From Azoarcus sp. Aa7 (GTDB lineage: Bacteria > Pseudomonadota > Gammaproteobacteria > Burkholderiales > Rhodocyclaceae): DNA of 64,000 nt. The stretch lies in NCBI RefSeq assembly GCF_014822185.1, contig NZ_QVLR01000078.1, positions 1-64,000 of the forward strand, given 5' to 3'. The position numbers and the translations under genes are program-made. Positions 8,803-19,567 of this stretch are shown one piece after another (within the stretch, counting starts at the first letter, position 1; every line of letters starts with the position of its first letter). Below the pieces are notes generated by a model. That model ran no database searches and was not told the DNA's origin. It worked only from the letters and a program-made list of their open reading frames with translations.

Positions 8803-9408
8803 ATGTCAGGCCCGAAGATCGAGTTCTGGTACGAGTTCGCGAGCTCGTATTCCTATCTGGCGGTGATGCGCATCGAAGCGCTGGCGCGTGACGCCGGCGT
8901 CGCGGTGGAGTGGAAGCCCTTCCTGCTCGGCCCGGTGTTCCTCGCGATGGGCTGGAACGATTCGCCGTTCAACATCTATCCGCCCAAGGGGCGCTACATG
9001 TGGCGCGACCTCGCGCGGCTTGCGGACAAGTACGGGCTGCCCTTCCGCATGCCCAGCCGCTTCCCGCGCAGCGGCCTGCTCGCGGCGCGACTTGCGCTGC
9101 TGGGTGTGGAGCAGGGCTGGGTCGCGGAGTTCTCGCGCAAGGTGATGCTCGCTAACTTCGCCGCAGACCGCGAGATCGGCGAGCCCGAGGTGATCGGCGC
9201 GATCCTCGCGGAACTCGGCCTGCCGGTGGAGGAGCTGCTGGCGGCCGCGGTGACGGAGGACAACAAGCGCGCGCTACGTCGCCAGACCGAGCGCGCGGCC
9301 GAACTCGGCATGTTCGGTGCGCCGAGCTTCCGCGTCGGCGAGGAACTCTTCTGGGGCAACGACAGGCTGGAAGACGCGCTCGCGTGGGCGCAGCGCGCGG
9401 CCGGCTGA
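8803..9408 (+). CDS. DsbA-fold 2-hydroxychromene-2-carboxylate isomerase-like protein
   Basis: A 201-residue protein of the HCCA isomerase / kappa-GST family: IEFWYEFASSYSYLAVMRIE at the N-terminus contains the glutathione-activating serine region, and GAPSFRVGEELFWGNDRLEDAL is the thioredoxin-fold cis-proline and C-terminal block. In naphthalene degradation the family isomerises 2-hydroxychromene-2-carboxylate using glutathione, but many members are of unknown substrate. No aromatic-degradation genes are adjacent, so a general glutathione-dependent role is as likely. A strong GGGGAG lies before the ATG. Confidence 0.87.
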   Translation: MSGPKIEFWYEFASSYSYLAVMRIEALARDAGVAVEWKPFLLGPVFLAMGWNDSPFNIYPPKGRYMWRDLARLADKYGLPFRMPSRFPRSGLLAARLALLGVEQGWVAEFSRKVMLANFAADREIGEPEVIGAILAELGLPVEELLAAAVTEDNKRALRRQTERAAELGMFGAPSFRVGEELFWGNDRLEDALAWAQRAAG

Positions 9409-9440
9409 GACGGTTGTATTTACCTGCCCGGCAACGCGTA

Positions 9441-9500
9441 CCGTTCGGGCTGAGCCTGTCAAAGCCCTGCGATTGCCTTCGACAAGCTCAGGGCGAACGG
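9441..9500. repeat. Palindromic dispersed repeat, family C
   Basis: Two arms of about 26 bases in inverted orientation: the left begins CCGTTCGGGCTGAGCCTGTC and the right ends GCTCAGGGCGAACGG, with a short central loop. It sits between the isomerase gene and the convergent coiled-coil gene. Repeats with this core (TTCGACAAGCTCAGG) are frequent in many proteobacterial genomes. It may act as a bidirectional terminator or RNA stabiliser. Confidence 0.75.
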
Positions 9501-9540
9501 TGTGTGTGATGCCGTCTTGCTGGTTGAGCCCGCCTGAGCC

Positions 9541-10170
9541 TCAGTTGGCCGGCTTCGCGGCGTCCCGGGCCTTCTCGGCCTCGCGCTGGCGGATGCGCTC
9601 CTCGTAGCGCGCGCGGTCGCGTGCCGCCGCTTCCGCGCGGCCGGCCGCTTCGGCTTCGGCCTGCGCGCGCGCTTTGGCTTTTTCCGCATCCTTCTGCTTG
9701 CGTTCCGCTTGCTGTGCTTCCTTCGCGCGGACCGCGTCGGCCTCGCGCTGGCGCCGCGTGCTGTCCCCCATCGGATCGGGCTGGATCGTGAAGGCCCCTT
9801 CCGGCGCGGGCTCCGCGGGCTGGGTCGGTGCGTCGGTGCGCGTGCGCCCGCTTTCCGCGGCGGCGCGCTGCTTCTGCGCCAGTTCGGTGCGGCTCGCCTC
9901 GGCTTCGAGCGCGCGCGCCTTGCCCACGGTCGCCAGGCGCGTGTCCTTCGCCTCGGCGATACAACGATTCACGAGGAAGCGCTCGTAGCACTTCGGCAGC
10001 TGTGCGGCGAGGGCGTCATCGGCCTGCTGGCGCAGCGCCTTGGCCTCGTCGCGCAGCTTCGCGGCACGTTCCAGCTCGGGGTTGGCATCCGGGGCGGCGT
10101 CGGCGGCAATGGCGCCTCCGCAGGCGAGGGCGAGCAGCAGGGGCAGGAGAGATGATAGGAGAGAGGGCAC
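9541..10170 (-). CDS. Exported coiled-coil protein of unknown function
   Basis: A 209-residue protein with a signal peptide (LLSSLLPLLLALACGGAIAA, cleavage near residue 23). The mature part is alpha-helical and rich in Ala, Glu, Lys and Arg: a helix around residues 34-95 with two cysteines (PKCYERF and NRCIAEA) that could form a disulphide, a linker with the block FTIQPDPMGDST, and a long C-terminal coiled coil rich in AEAEAA-type repeats. I do not recognise a named family. It is transcribed divergently from the ABC-F gene. Confidence 0.7.
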   Translation of the reverse strand: MPSLLSSLLPLLLALACGGAIAADAAPDANPELERAAKLRDEAKALRQQADDALAAQLPKCYERFLVNRCIAEAKDTRLATVGKARALEAEASRTELAQKQRAAAESGRTRTDAPTQPAEPAPEGAFTIQPDPMGDSTRRQREADAVRAKEAQQAERKQKDAEKAKARAQAEAEAAGRAEAAARDRARYEERIRQREAEKARDAAKPAN

Positions 10171-10235
10171 GATGTCCGGCGGCGGTCGGGTTCGGGGATG
10201 CGTAGAATAACGTCTTTGCCCGAAGATGCGCTGAC

Positions 10236-12173
<1,938 letters not shown>

Positions 12174-12187
12174 GCCGGGAGGGAGCC

Positions 12188-12255
12188 GTAGGGCGGGATG
12201 AAATCCCGCCGAACCGGCCTTCCCGCGGCCACGGCGGGATTTCATCCCGCCCTAC
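12188..12255. repeat. Palindromic dispersed repeat, family A, copy 1
   Basis: Perfect 24-base inverted arms separated by 20 bases; the arm begins GTAGGGCGGGATGAAATCCC and is itself partly palindromic. It lies 15 bases after the ABC-F stop and before the convergent HD-GYP gene. Related copies are at 27411, 56209 and 63502. Confidence 0.9.
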
Positions 12256-12283
12256 GCGCGCCGGCGCCCTCGTCCGTTCGTGC

Positions 12284-13495
12284 TCAGGCCGTCGCCGGGA
12301 TCCATCTTGCCGGGTCGATCTGCCACTGCGCGAAATCCTCGTGCTCGACGATCGCGTCGTACGAGTCCGCGAGGTTCAGCTCGCGCGGCGTCGTGTAGCA
12401 GCGCTGTTTCAGGTCGAAAATCACCAGCACCCGTGGCTTGAGCAGGTTGTCCGCGTTCTGCTCCTGCACGACCGCGAGCGCCTTGCTCTGCAGGCTCACG
12501 AGCGAGCCGGTCGGATAGATCCCGATCGAGCGGATGAAGGCGTGCACGAGCTTCGGCGCGAAGTGGAACTTGCTCCATTCGAGCAGCTTGCGCAGCGCCA
12601 GCGTCGGCGGCATGCCCTGGTGATAGACGCGGTTCGACGTGATCGCGTCATACACGTCGACGATCGCGGCCATCTGCCCGTACAGGCTGATGTCGTCGCC
12701 CGCGAGGCGGTTCGGGTAGCCCGTGCCGTCGAAGCGCTCGTGGTGCTGCGCGGCGACGTCGAGCGCGATCTCGCTGATGCCGGGCGTGTTCTGCAGGATG
12801 ATCTTGCTCTGCACGACGTGCGACTTCATCGCGTCGAACTCGGCGTCGGTGAGCTTGCCCGGCTTGTTGAGGATGTCCTCGGGCACCTTGGCCTTGCCGA
12901 CGTCGTGCAGCAGGGCGCCGATCGAGATCTCGCGGATCACCTCGCGCGGCAGCTCCAGCGTGCGCGCGAAGCTCGTCATCAGCGCGCACACCGACACCGA
13001 ATGCATGAAGGTGTAGTCGTCGTGATCCTTCAGGTGCAGCAGCGGCAGCAGCGCGTCGGACTTGCGGAAGATCGACGCGACGATGTTCTCGACCAGCGGT
13101 TCGATCTGTTCCAGTTCGATCTGCTTGCCGAGACGGATGTCACCCATCATGTCGCGCACGATGCGGCGCGCTTCGCCGTGCAGGCGCCGCGCGCGATAGC
13201 GTTCGGCCTCGGGCGAGATCGCCAGCTCCTCGGTCGGCCGCGTCGTCGCGATGCGGTCCAGCGTCGCGTCGAGTTCGCGTGCGGCCTCGTCTGCGCTCGG
13301 CGCGTCGGCCACGTCGCCGCCGCGTGCAGTGTCGATGTAGATCTCGCGCACGCCGATCGCGCGCACGCGCGCCAGCGTCGCCGCGTCCTTGACGAGGAAG
13401 CGGCTGAGCACGAAATCGTGGTCGATCCAGTCGCAGTTCAGGTCGTGGATGAACATGCCCCGCGCGAGCTGTTCGGTGCGTATCAGTTTGATCAT
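12284..13495 (-). CDS. HD-GYP cyclic-di-GMP phosphodiesterase with DUF3391 domain
   Basis: A 403-residue protein. The N-terminal ~100 residues match DUF3391 (MIKLIRTEQLARGMFIHDL), a domain often in front of HD-GYP. The catalytic domain shows HSVSVCALM, HDVGKAKVPEDIL and HHERFDGTGYP, the metal-binding HD and the GYP signature for hydrolysis of c-di-GMP to GMP. I chose ATG 13495 because it gives the DUF3391 N-terminus; the frame is open to 13555. No receiver or membrane segment is present, so it is cytosolic. It is divergent from ilvA and may control motility or biofilm, in keeping with the pilus genes in this window. Confidence 0.93.
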   Translation of the reverse strand: MIKLIRTEQLARGMFIHDLNCDWIDHDFVLSRFLVKDAATLARVRAIGVREIYIDTARGGDVADAPSADEAARELDATLDRIATTRPTEELAISPEAERYRARRLHGEARRIVRDMMGDIRLGKQIELEQIEPLVENIVASIFRKSDALLPLLHLKDHDDYTFMHSVSVCALMTSFARTLELPREVIREISIGALLHDVGKAKVPEDILNKPGKLTDAEFDAMKSHVVQSKIILQNTPGISEIALDVAAQHHERFDGTGYPNRLAGDDISLYGQMAAIVDVYDAITSNRVYHQGMPPTLALRKLLEWSKFHFAPKLVHAFIRSIGIYPTGSLVSLQSKALAVVQEQNADNLLKPRVLVIFDLKQRCYTTPRELNLADSYDAIVEHEDFAQWQIDPARWIPATA

Positions 13496-13680
13496 CGGCG
13501 GGATGCGGTGCGGGACTGCGTGTGGTTTGTCGGGCAGTTCCGATTTATACCGCATATCGGTGGCGCCGTGCGACCGCCGCCCCGTCTACGCTGCGCTGCC
13601 GGGCGCGCGCCGTTTGCGGCTAAAGTGGCGTATGGGAGCCCGTCGTGTCTCCGCGCAACCCTTGCCCCGAGGTCCCCCGC

Positions 13681-14919
13681 ATGCCTGCTGCCCTGCCGCT
13701 CGACCTGCCGGCCCTGCTCGCCGCGCGCGAGCGCATCCGCGACGCCATCCTGCGCACCGTGCAGTGGCAGAACGATCCGCTCTCCGAGGAGCTGGGCGTG
13801 CCGCTGCGCCTCAAGCTCGAAAACCTGCAGCGCACCGGCTCGTTCAAGCTGCGTGGCGCCACGCACAAGATCGGCCGTCTGCTCGCGGGCGCGCATCCGC
13901 CCACTGGCGTCGTCGCCGCGTCGGCCGGCAATCACGCCCAGGGCGTCGCGCGCGCCGCCGCGCAGTGCGGACTGCGCGCCGTCGTCTGCATGCCCGTGAA
14001 CGCGCCGCTCACCAAGATCCAGTCCTGCCGCAAGCTCGGCGCCGACGTGCGCCTGGTCGGCGAGACGCTGGAAGTCGCGACCGACGAGGCGATGAAGCTG
14101 GCGCAGGCCGAGGGCCTCACCTTCCTCCATCCCTACGACGACTGGGATGTGATCGCCGGGCAGGCGAGCTGCGGCCTCGAGATGCTGGAGGACGCCCCCG
14201 ACATGAGCGTCGCGATCGTGCCGCTGGGCGGCGGCGGGTTGATCTCGGGCATCGCGCTCGCGCTCAAGCTGCAGAATCCGGCGATCCGCGTGATCGGCGT
14301 GCAGGCCGAGGCGGTCGCGCCGTGGCGCACCTATCTGCGCGACGGCGCGCTGGAGGAGGTGCCGCCCGGCGCGCACACGATCGCCGACGGCATCAAGGTG
14401 AAGCGCCCCGGCAAGCTCACGCGCCAGGTCATCGCGCGCTACGTCGACGAGATCGTGACCGTCGACGACAACGCCATCGCCGAGGCCATCGTCACGCTGC
14501 TCGAACGCACCCGCACGATAGGCGAGGGCGCCGGCGTCGTCGGGCTCGCCGCGCTGATGCAGAAGAAGATCGCGCTGCGCCCGGACGACCGTGCGGTGGT
14601 GGTGATCTCGGGCGGCAACGTCGACATGACGCTGGTCGGGCGCTCGATCGACTACGGCCTCGCGTCGAGCGGGCGGCTGATGTGCGTCGCGGTGACCATC
14701 TCCGATGCGCCCGGCCAGCTGCTCGCGGTGCTCAAGACGGTCGCCGAGCTGGGCATGAACGTGCGCCACGTCGAACACCGGCGCGGCGAACTGCACGTGC
14801 CCGTGGGCATGACCGAGGTGATCCTGCAGATGGAGACGCGCGACTTCGAACACCAGGACGAATTGCGCGTGCACTTCGCGCAGCAGGGCCTGCGCGTGCG
14901 CAACCTGCTGGGCGGCTGA
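13681..14919 (+). CDS. ilvA: Threonine ammonia-lyase (threonine dehydratase) with ACT domain
   Basis: A 412-residue PLP enzyme converting threonine to 2-oxobutanoate. The PLP lysine lies in TGSFKLRGA, with SAGNHAQGVARAAA and the phosphate-binding GGGGLISGIALA. The C-terminal ~75 residues form a single ACT domain (MCVAVTISDAPGQLLAVLK), as in the shorter IlvA/TdcB class rather than the two-ACT biosynthetic enzyme. Whether its role is isoleucine synthesis or threonine catabolism cannot be settled from the context. An alternative in-frame ATG exists at 13645; 13681 is preferred from family length. Confidence 0.9.
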   Translation: MPAALPLDLPALLAARERIRDAILRTVQWQNDPLSEELGVPLRLKLENLQRTGSFKLRGATHKIGRLLAGAHPPTGVVAASAGNHAQGVARAAAQCGLRAVVCMPVNAPLTKIQSCRKLGADVRLVGETLEVATDEAMKLAQAEGLTFLHPYDDWDVIAGQASCGLEMLEDAPDMSVAIVPLGGGGLISGIALALKLQNPAIRVIGVQAEAVAPWRTYLRDGALEEVPPGAHTIADGIKVKRPGKLTRQVIARYVDEIVTVDDNAIAEAIVTLLERTRTIGEGAGVVGLAALMQKKIALRPDDRAVVVISGGNVDMTLVGRSIDYGLASSGRLMCVAVTISDAPGQLLAVLKTVAELGMNVRHVEHRRGELHVPVGMTEVILQMETRDFEHQDELRVHFAQQGLRVRNLLGG

Positions 14920-14935
14920 GGGGCGCCCGGAAAAG

Positions 14936-15001
14936 AAAAACGGGACGACCGGAGTCGTCCCGCGAAATGGCCTCCATCGGCCAAGGGTTACGCATTTAGC
15001 C
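14936..15001 (-). ncRNA. Candidate small RNA with intrinsic terminator
   Basis: On the minus strand a perfect TATAAT lies at 15012-15007, though without a recognisable -35 box. About seven bases on, a 65-base segment could fold into three stems: AGGG/CCCT, TGGCC-GATGGA-GGCCA, and GGGACGAC-TCCG-GTCGTCCC. The last is followed by TTTTTCTTTT, a textbook Rho-independent terminator. No minus-strand gene lies nearby that would need this terminator: ilvA and thrH are both on the plus strand. A free small RNA, or an antisense transcript toward the ilvA end, would explain it. Confidence 0.4.
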
Positions 15002-15151
15002 CTGCCATTATAGGGCCATATTCCCCAGACCGCTGGTCTTCTAATAGGTTCCCGGTAGATTAAATATTTTGACCGCGGCGGCCTCCGCGTGTGGCGGCCG
15101 GCGACTGCTAGAATCCACGGTTTCTTTATTCGCCGATACAGGAAGCTTGCC

Positions 15152-15763
15152 GTGCAGATCGTCTGTCTCGACCTCGAAGGTGTGCTGGTCCCCGAAATCT
15201 GGATCGAATTCGCCGAGCGTACCGGCATCCCGGAACTGCGCCGCACGACGCGCGACGAGCCGAACTACGATACGCTGATGAAGTACCGGCTCAAGATCCT
15301 TGCCGAGCGCAAGCTGGGCCTGCCTGACATCCAGGATGTGATCGCGAGCATGGGGCCGATGGCCGGCGCGCGCGACTTCCTCGACGACCTGCGCGAGAGC
15401 TACCAGGTCGTGATCCTCTCGGACACCTTCCAGGAGTTCGCCAAGCCGCTGATGAAGCAGCTCGGCTGGCCGACCCTGCTGTGCCACCGCCTCGAAGCCG
15501 ACAAGAACGGCGTGTTGGTGAACTACCACTTGCGCATGCCCGACCAGAAGCGCGAGGCCGTCAAGCGCTTCAAGGAGCTGAAGCTCACCGTCGTCGCCGC
15601 CGGCGACTCGTACAACGACACCGCGATGCTCGGCGAGGCGCACGGCGGCATCCTGTTCCACCCGCCTGAGAACGTCATCCGCGAATTCCCGCAGTTCCCG
15701 GTCACGCGCAGCTACGCCGAGCTGCGCCGCGAGATCGACAAGGCCTTCGCGCGCGTCGCGTAA
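15152..15763 (+). CDS. thrH: Bifunctional phosphoserine phosphatase / homoserine phosphotransferase
   Basis: A 203-residue HAD-superfamily enzyme. The start is GTG at 15152, with AGGAAG upstream; this gives the family N-terminus (VQIVCLDLEGVLVPEIW) in which DLEG is the HAD nucleophile motif. Further motifs are VVILSDTF (motif II), LMKQLGWPTLLCH, and AAGDSYNDTAMLGEAH (motif IV). It closely resembles Pseudomonas ThrH, which dephosphorylates phosphoserine and can transfer the phosphate to homoserine. It precedes purU by four bases, so serine and one-carbon metabolism are linked in one operon. The longer frame to 15089 lacks the family N-terminus. Confidence 0.93.
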   Translation: MQIVCLDLEGVLVPEIWIEFAERTGIPELRRTTRDEPNYDTLMKYRLKILAERKLGLPDIQDVIASMGPMAGARDFLDDLRESYQVVILSDTFQEFAKPLMKQLGWPTLLCHRLEADKNGVLVNYHLRMPDQKREAVKRFKELKLTVVAAGDSYNDTAMLGEAHGGILFHPPENVIREFPQFPVTRSYAELRREIDKAFARVA

Positions 15764-15767
15764 TCCG

Positions 15768-16643
15768 ATGCATCGCGACCGCTTCTACACCCTGTCGGCG
15801 TCCTGCCCCGACCGCGTCGGCATCGTCGCGCGCGTGTCGGGCTTCATCGCCGAGCACCGGGGCTGGATCCTCGAGACCTCGCTGCACGCCGAGCCGCCCG
15901 CGGACGGCGAGGCGGTCGCGCGCTACTTCATGCGCATCGAGATCAAGGCCGACTCGCTGCCCTTCCACCTTGCCGAGTTCCGCGAGCGCTTCCGCCCGAT
16001 CGCCGAAGAGCTGGAGATGGACTGGAGCATCACCGACTCGGCGGTGAAGAAGCGCGTCGTCGTGCTGGTGTCGAAGCAGGAGCACTGCCTCTACGACCTC
16101 CTCGCGCGCTGGCAGTCGAAGGAGCTCGATATCGAGATCCCGTGCGTGATCTCGAACCACGACACCTTCCGCGGCTTCGTCGAGTGGCACGGCATCCCCT
16201 TCCATCACGTGCCGGTCACCCCGGACACCAAGGCGTCCGCCTATGCCGAGGTGCAGCGCATCGTCGAGGAGGTGCGCGGCGACACGATCGTGCTCGCGCG
16301 CTACATGCAGGTGCTGTCGCCGGAGCTGTGCGCCGCCTATCCGGGGCGCATCATCAACATCCACCACAGCTTCCTGCCCAGCTTCGTCGGCGCGAAGCCT
16401 TATCACCAGGCGTGGACGAAGGGCGTGAAGCTGATCGGCGCGACCTGCCACTACGTCACGTCCGAACTCGACCAGGGGCCGATCGTCGAACAGGACGTGA
16501 TCCGCATCGACCATTCCGACTCGGTCGAGGACATGGTGCGCTACGGCAAGGACATCGAGAAGACCGTGCTTGCGCGCGGCCTGCGCTACCACCTCGAAGG
16601 CCGTGTGCTGCTGCACGGCAACAAGACGGTCGTGTTCCGCTGA
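15768..16643 (+). CDS. purU: Formyltetrahydrofolate deformylase
   Basis: A 291-residue enzyme hydrolysing 10-formyl-THF to formate and THF, which balances one-carbon pools. It has an N-terminal ACT domain (LSASCPDRVGIVARVSGFI) and a formyltransferase-like catalytic domain with VLVSKQEHCLYDLL, CVISNHDTFR and INIHHSFLPSFVGAKPYHQA, the NIHHSFLP block holding the catalytic histidine. The block HYVTSELDQGPIVEQD is also characteristic. It is translated directly after thrH. A GC-rich hairpin follows at 16669. Confidence 0.96.
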   Translation: MHRDRFYTLSASCPDRVGIVARVSGFIAEHRGWILETSLHAEPPADGEAVARYFMRIEIKADSLPFHLAEFRERFRPIAEELEMDWSITDSAVKKRVVVLVSKQEHCLYDLLARWQSKELDIEIPCVISNHDTFRGFVEWHGIPFHHVPVTPDTKASAYAEVQRIVEEVRGDTIVLARYMQVLSPELCAAYPGRIINIHHSFLPSFVGAKPYHQAWTKGVKLIGATCHYVTSELDQGPIVEQDVIRIDHSDSVEDMVRYGKDIEKTVLARGLRYHLEGRVLLHGNKTVVFR

Positions 16644-16668
16644 GTCTATATCCGTTCGAACACGAACT

Positions 16669-16698
16669 CGGGGCGCCGCAGGGCGCCCCGATGCGTTT
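16669..16698 (+). terminator. GC-rich hairpin after purU
   Basis: A nine-base-pair stem (CGGGGCGCC / GGCGCCCCG, 16669-16677 and 16682-16690) begins 25 bases after the purU stop and is followed by ATGCGTTTA. The T-run is weak, so it could equally be an RNA-stabilising or Rho-assisted end. Confidence 0.5.
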
Positions 16699-16717
16699 AC
16701 GGCCTTCACGCCACGGT

Positions 16718-16750
16718 AAACGACAAACGGGCGCCCCCGAAGGGGCGCCC
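16718..16750 (-). terminator. Terminator of the porin-glnK-amtB operon
   Basis: On the minus strand a perfect nine-base-pair stem GGGCGCCCC / GGGGCGCCC with a TTCG tetraloop is followed by GTTTGTCGTTT, 38 bases after the amtB stop. It faces the purU hairpin on the other strand. Confidence 0.7.
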
Positions 16751-16788
16751 GCTGCAGGGCCGGACGCGGGAGCGATCCGGAAGGATGC

Positions 16789-18249
16789 TCAGATGTGGTA
16801 GGCGGTCTCGCCGTGCGCCGTGATGTCGAGGCCTTCGCGCTCCTCTTCTTCCGGCACGCGCAGGCCGACCAGCACATCGACGATCTTGTAGGCGACCACC
16901 GACACGACGCCCGACCACACGATCGCGACGACCACGCCCCAGACCTGGCTGGTGACCTGCGCGGAGGTCGAGAACGGGGCCACTGCGTTGGCGACGTAGT
17001 CATACACGCCGACACCGCCGAGGTCCGGGTTGGCGAACACGCCGGTCAGCAGCGCGCCGAGGATGCCGCCCACGCCATGCACGCCGAACACGTCGAGCGC
17101 GTCGTCGGCACCGAGCATGCGCTTGAGGCCATTCACGCCCCACAGGCAGATCACGCCGGCGAGCAGGCCGATCACCAGTGCGCCCATCGGACCGACCCAG
17201 CCGCAGGCCGGGGTGATCGCCACCAGGCCGGACACCGCACCCGAAGCCGCACCCAGCAGCGAAGGCTTGCCCTTCATCAGCCATTCGGCCGCCATCCACG
17301 ACATCGCCGCCATGCCGGTCGCGACCATGGTGTTGAGGAAGGCCAGCGCGGTCAGGCCGTTGGCTTCGAGGTTGGAGCCGGCGTTGAAGCCGAACCAGCC
17401 GATCCACAGCATCGAGGCACCGACCATCGTCAGCGTCAGCGAGTGCGGAGCCATCGATTCGCGACCGTAGCCGATGCGCTTGCCGATCATGAAGGCACCG
17501 ACCAGGCCGGCGACAGCGGCGTTGATGTGCACCACGGTACCGCCGGCGAAGTCGAGCGCGCCCTTCTGGAACAGGAAGCCTGCGGTCGCGGCGGCGGCTT
17601 CACCCGCGGCAGCGTCGATGTAGGCATCCGGGCCCGCCCAGTACCACACCATGTGGGCCATCGGCAGGTAGGAGAAGGTGAACCACAGCACCATGAACAG
17701 CAGCACCGCGGAGAACTTCATGCGCTCGGCGAAGGCACCGACGATCAGCGCCGGGGTGATCGCCGCGAAGGTCGCCTGGAAGATGATGTAGGCGAACTCG
17801 GGGATCGCGACGCCCTTGCTGAAGGTTGCGGCCATCGAATCGACCGTCACGCCGCTGAGGAAGGCTTTCGACAATCCGCCGACGAACGCGTTGCCTTCGG
17901 TGAAGGCGAGGCTGTAGCCGTACACGAACCACAGCACGATCATCAGCGAGAAGATCACGAAGACCTGCATCAGCACCGACAGCATGTTCTTCGAGCGCAC
18001 GAGGCCGCCGTAGAACAGCGCGAGGCCCGGGATCACCATGAAGGCGACCAGGGCGGTGGAGGTCAGCATCCAGGCGGTGTCGCCCTTGTTGACCGTGGGG
18101 GCGGGCGCCGCGGCGGCTGCGGGGGCGGCGGCGGCCGCGTCGGCGACCGCGGTGACGGCCTCGGCCGCAGCCGGGGCATCCTCGGCGCTGGCAAGCCCGG
18201 CGAAGCCGAGCGCGAGCACCGCAAGCAGTACAGCAAACAGTTTTTTCAT
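16789..18249 (-). CDS. amtB: Ammonium transporter
   Basis: A 486-residue Amt/Mep/Rh channel. A signal peptide (MKKLFAVLLAVLALGFAGLA) and an Ala/Pro-rich linker precede eleven membrane segments. Family blocks are VNKGDTAWMLTSTALVAFM, DFAGGTVVHINAAVAGLVGA (which holds one pore histidine) and DVFGVHGVGGILGALLTGVF (second pore histidine). The C-terminus ERMKFS..EEEREGLDITAHGE carries the cytoplasmic tail that docks GlnK. It lies 11 bases after glnK. It is likely induced under nitrogen limitation through the sigma-54 promoter upstream of the operon. Confidence 0.96.
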   Translation of the reverse strand: MKKLFAVLLAVLALGFAGLASAEDAPAAAEAVTAVADAAAAAPAAAAAPAPTVNKGDTAWMLTSTALVAFMVIPGLALFYGGLVRSKNMLSVLMQVFVIFSLMIVLWFVYGYSLAFTEGNAFVGGLSKAFLSGVTVDSMAATFSKGVAIPEFAYIIFQATFAAITPALIVGAFAERMKFSAVLLFMVLWFTFSYLPMAHMVWYWAGPDAYIDAAAGEAAAATAGFLFQKGALDFAGGTVVHINAAVAGLVGAFMIGKRIGYGRESMAPHSLTLTMVGASMLWIGWFGFNAGSNLEANGLTALAFLNTMVATGMAAMSWMAAEWLMKGKPSLLGAASGAVSGLVAITPACGWVGPMGALVIGLLAGVICLWGVNGLKRMLGADDALDVFGVHGVGGILGALLTGVFANPDLGGVGVYDYVANAVAPFSTSAQVTSQVWGVVVAIVWSGVVSVVAYKIVDVLVGLRVPEEEEREGLDITAHGETAYHI

Positions 18250-18260
18250 GGTGTTCTCCC

Positions 18261-18611
<351 letters not shown>

Positions 18612-18649
18612 TCAGTCTTGCGGGGCCGGGGCCCCGCGGCGTTGCAGGC

Positions 18650-19393
18650 TCAGAAGGTCTTGCCGAGGCTGAGGACGTAGCGGCCGTCGGCGTCGAAGTC
18701 GCTCTTGTCCTTCATGTTGGTATCCACGTAGTGCAGGCCCAGCGTCACGCCCGCGACGACCTGGCTCACGCCGACCTTCCAGTCGGAGTAGGACTCGACC
18801 GGGCCGGCGATCATCTGGTGGCCATAGTGGGCGTTGAGCGTCGTGCCCGGCATCACCTCGTAGGCGGCCGACAGGTCGAAGTACTGGCTGCCCTTGGAGT
18901 CCGGTGCGCCGAACAGGTTGGTAACGGAATTCGAGTACTTGAACGACAGGAACTGCCACGACAGGCCGAGGTAGCCTTCCAGCGTGTTCGGGTTCTTCAG
19001 GCCGATCGTGCTGCGCCAGCTGGAGTCGAATTCACCCGGATACACATACTGCAGCACGCCGACGTCGTAACCGAAGTCGCCCATCGTGCCCTTGTAGCCG
19101 GCATACACGTCCAACTCCAGGCTGTTGCCGGAGTTCTCGTCCGTGCCGCGCTCGAGATCGCTCAGCCACGACACGTTCGAGCCCCACACGCCGATGTAGA
19201 GGCCGCTCGAATGCGCGTAGTCGAACCCGCCCTGCAGCGCCGGCTTCTCGTCCGTCTGGCTGATGCCGCGGTAGGCATAATCCGAGACGAGAGCTACGTT
19301 TGCGGCGATCGGGCTGTCGGCGGCGATGGCCGTGCCGGAGGCGATCAGCGGCAGGGCAGCGGAAACTGCCAGGGCGATGATGCGCTTGTGCAT
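18650..19393 (-). CDS. TorF-type putative outer-membrane porin
   Basis: A 247-residue protein with a cleavable signal peptide (LAVSAALPLIASGTAIAA) and a beta-rich mature part with alternating hydrophobic residues: NVALVSDYAYRGISQTDEKPALQGGFDY is the opening of the TIGR02001/TorF putative porin family, and the chain ends in a C-terminal Phe (YVLSLGKTF), typical for outer-membrane insertion. First gene of an operon with glnK and amtB, so it is inferred to help nitrogenous solutes cross the outer membrane under nitrogen limitation. The gap to glnK is 50 bases. Confidence 0.88.
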   Translation of the reverse strand: MHKRIIALAVSAALPLIASGTAIAADSPIAANVALVSDYAYRGISQTDEKPALQGGFDYAHSSGLYIGVWGSNVSWLSDLERGTDENSGNSLELDVYAGYKGTMGDFGYDVGVLQYVYPGEFDSSWRSTIGLKNPNTLEGYLGLSWQFLSFKYSNSVTNLFGAPDSKGSQYFDLSAAYEVMPGTTLNAHYGHQMIAGPVESYSDWKVGVSQVVAGVTLGLHYVDTNMKDKSDFDADGRYVLSLGKTF

Positions 19394-19439
19394 GGTGTTG
19401 CTCCTTGATGGTTGGTATTTGATGTCTGGCAGTCCCTCC

Positions 19440-19458
19440 TTTGCACGTGCCGTGCCAA
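19440..19458 (-). promoter_or_regulatory. Sigma-54 promoter of porin-glnK-amtB
   Basis: Minus-strand TTGGCACGGCACGTGCA has the -24 GG and -12 GC separated by exactly ten bases, as sigma-54 requires. It lies about 50 bases upstream of the porin start codon and predicts a transcription start near 19431. Confidence 0.85.
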
Positions 19459-19567
19459 GTCGCGTTTATGTGCCGTTAAGTATTTGTGGTGAAAGGAAAA
19501 TGTTGGTCTGGCGCGAGTTCCGGGCAGCGATTTCTTGTGCACACGCAAAAGATGCGGGAACTCTCGA

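Noticed and set aside
12181-12260. Family-A repeats as a CRISPR array
   Set aside because: Each place has only one inverted pair and no series of direct repeats with spacers; no cas genes are present.
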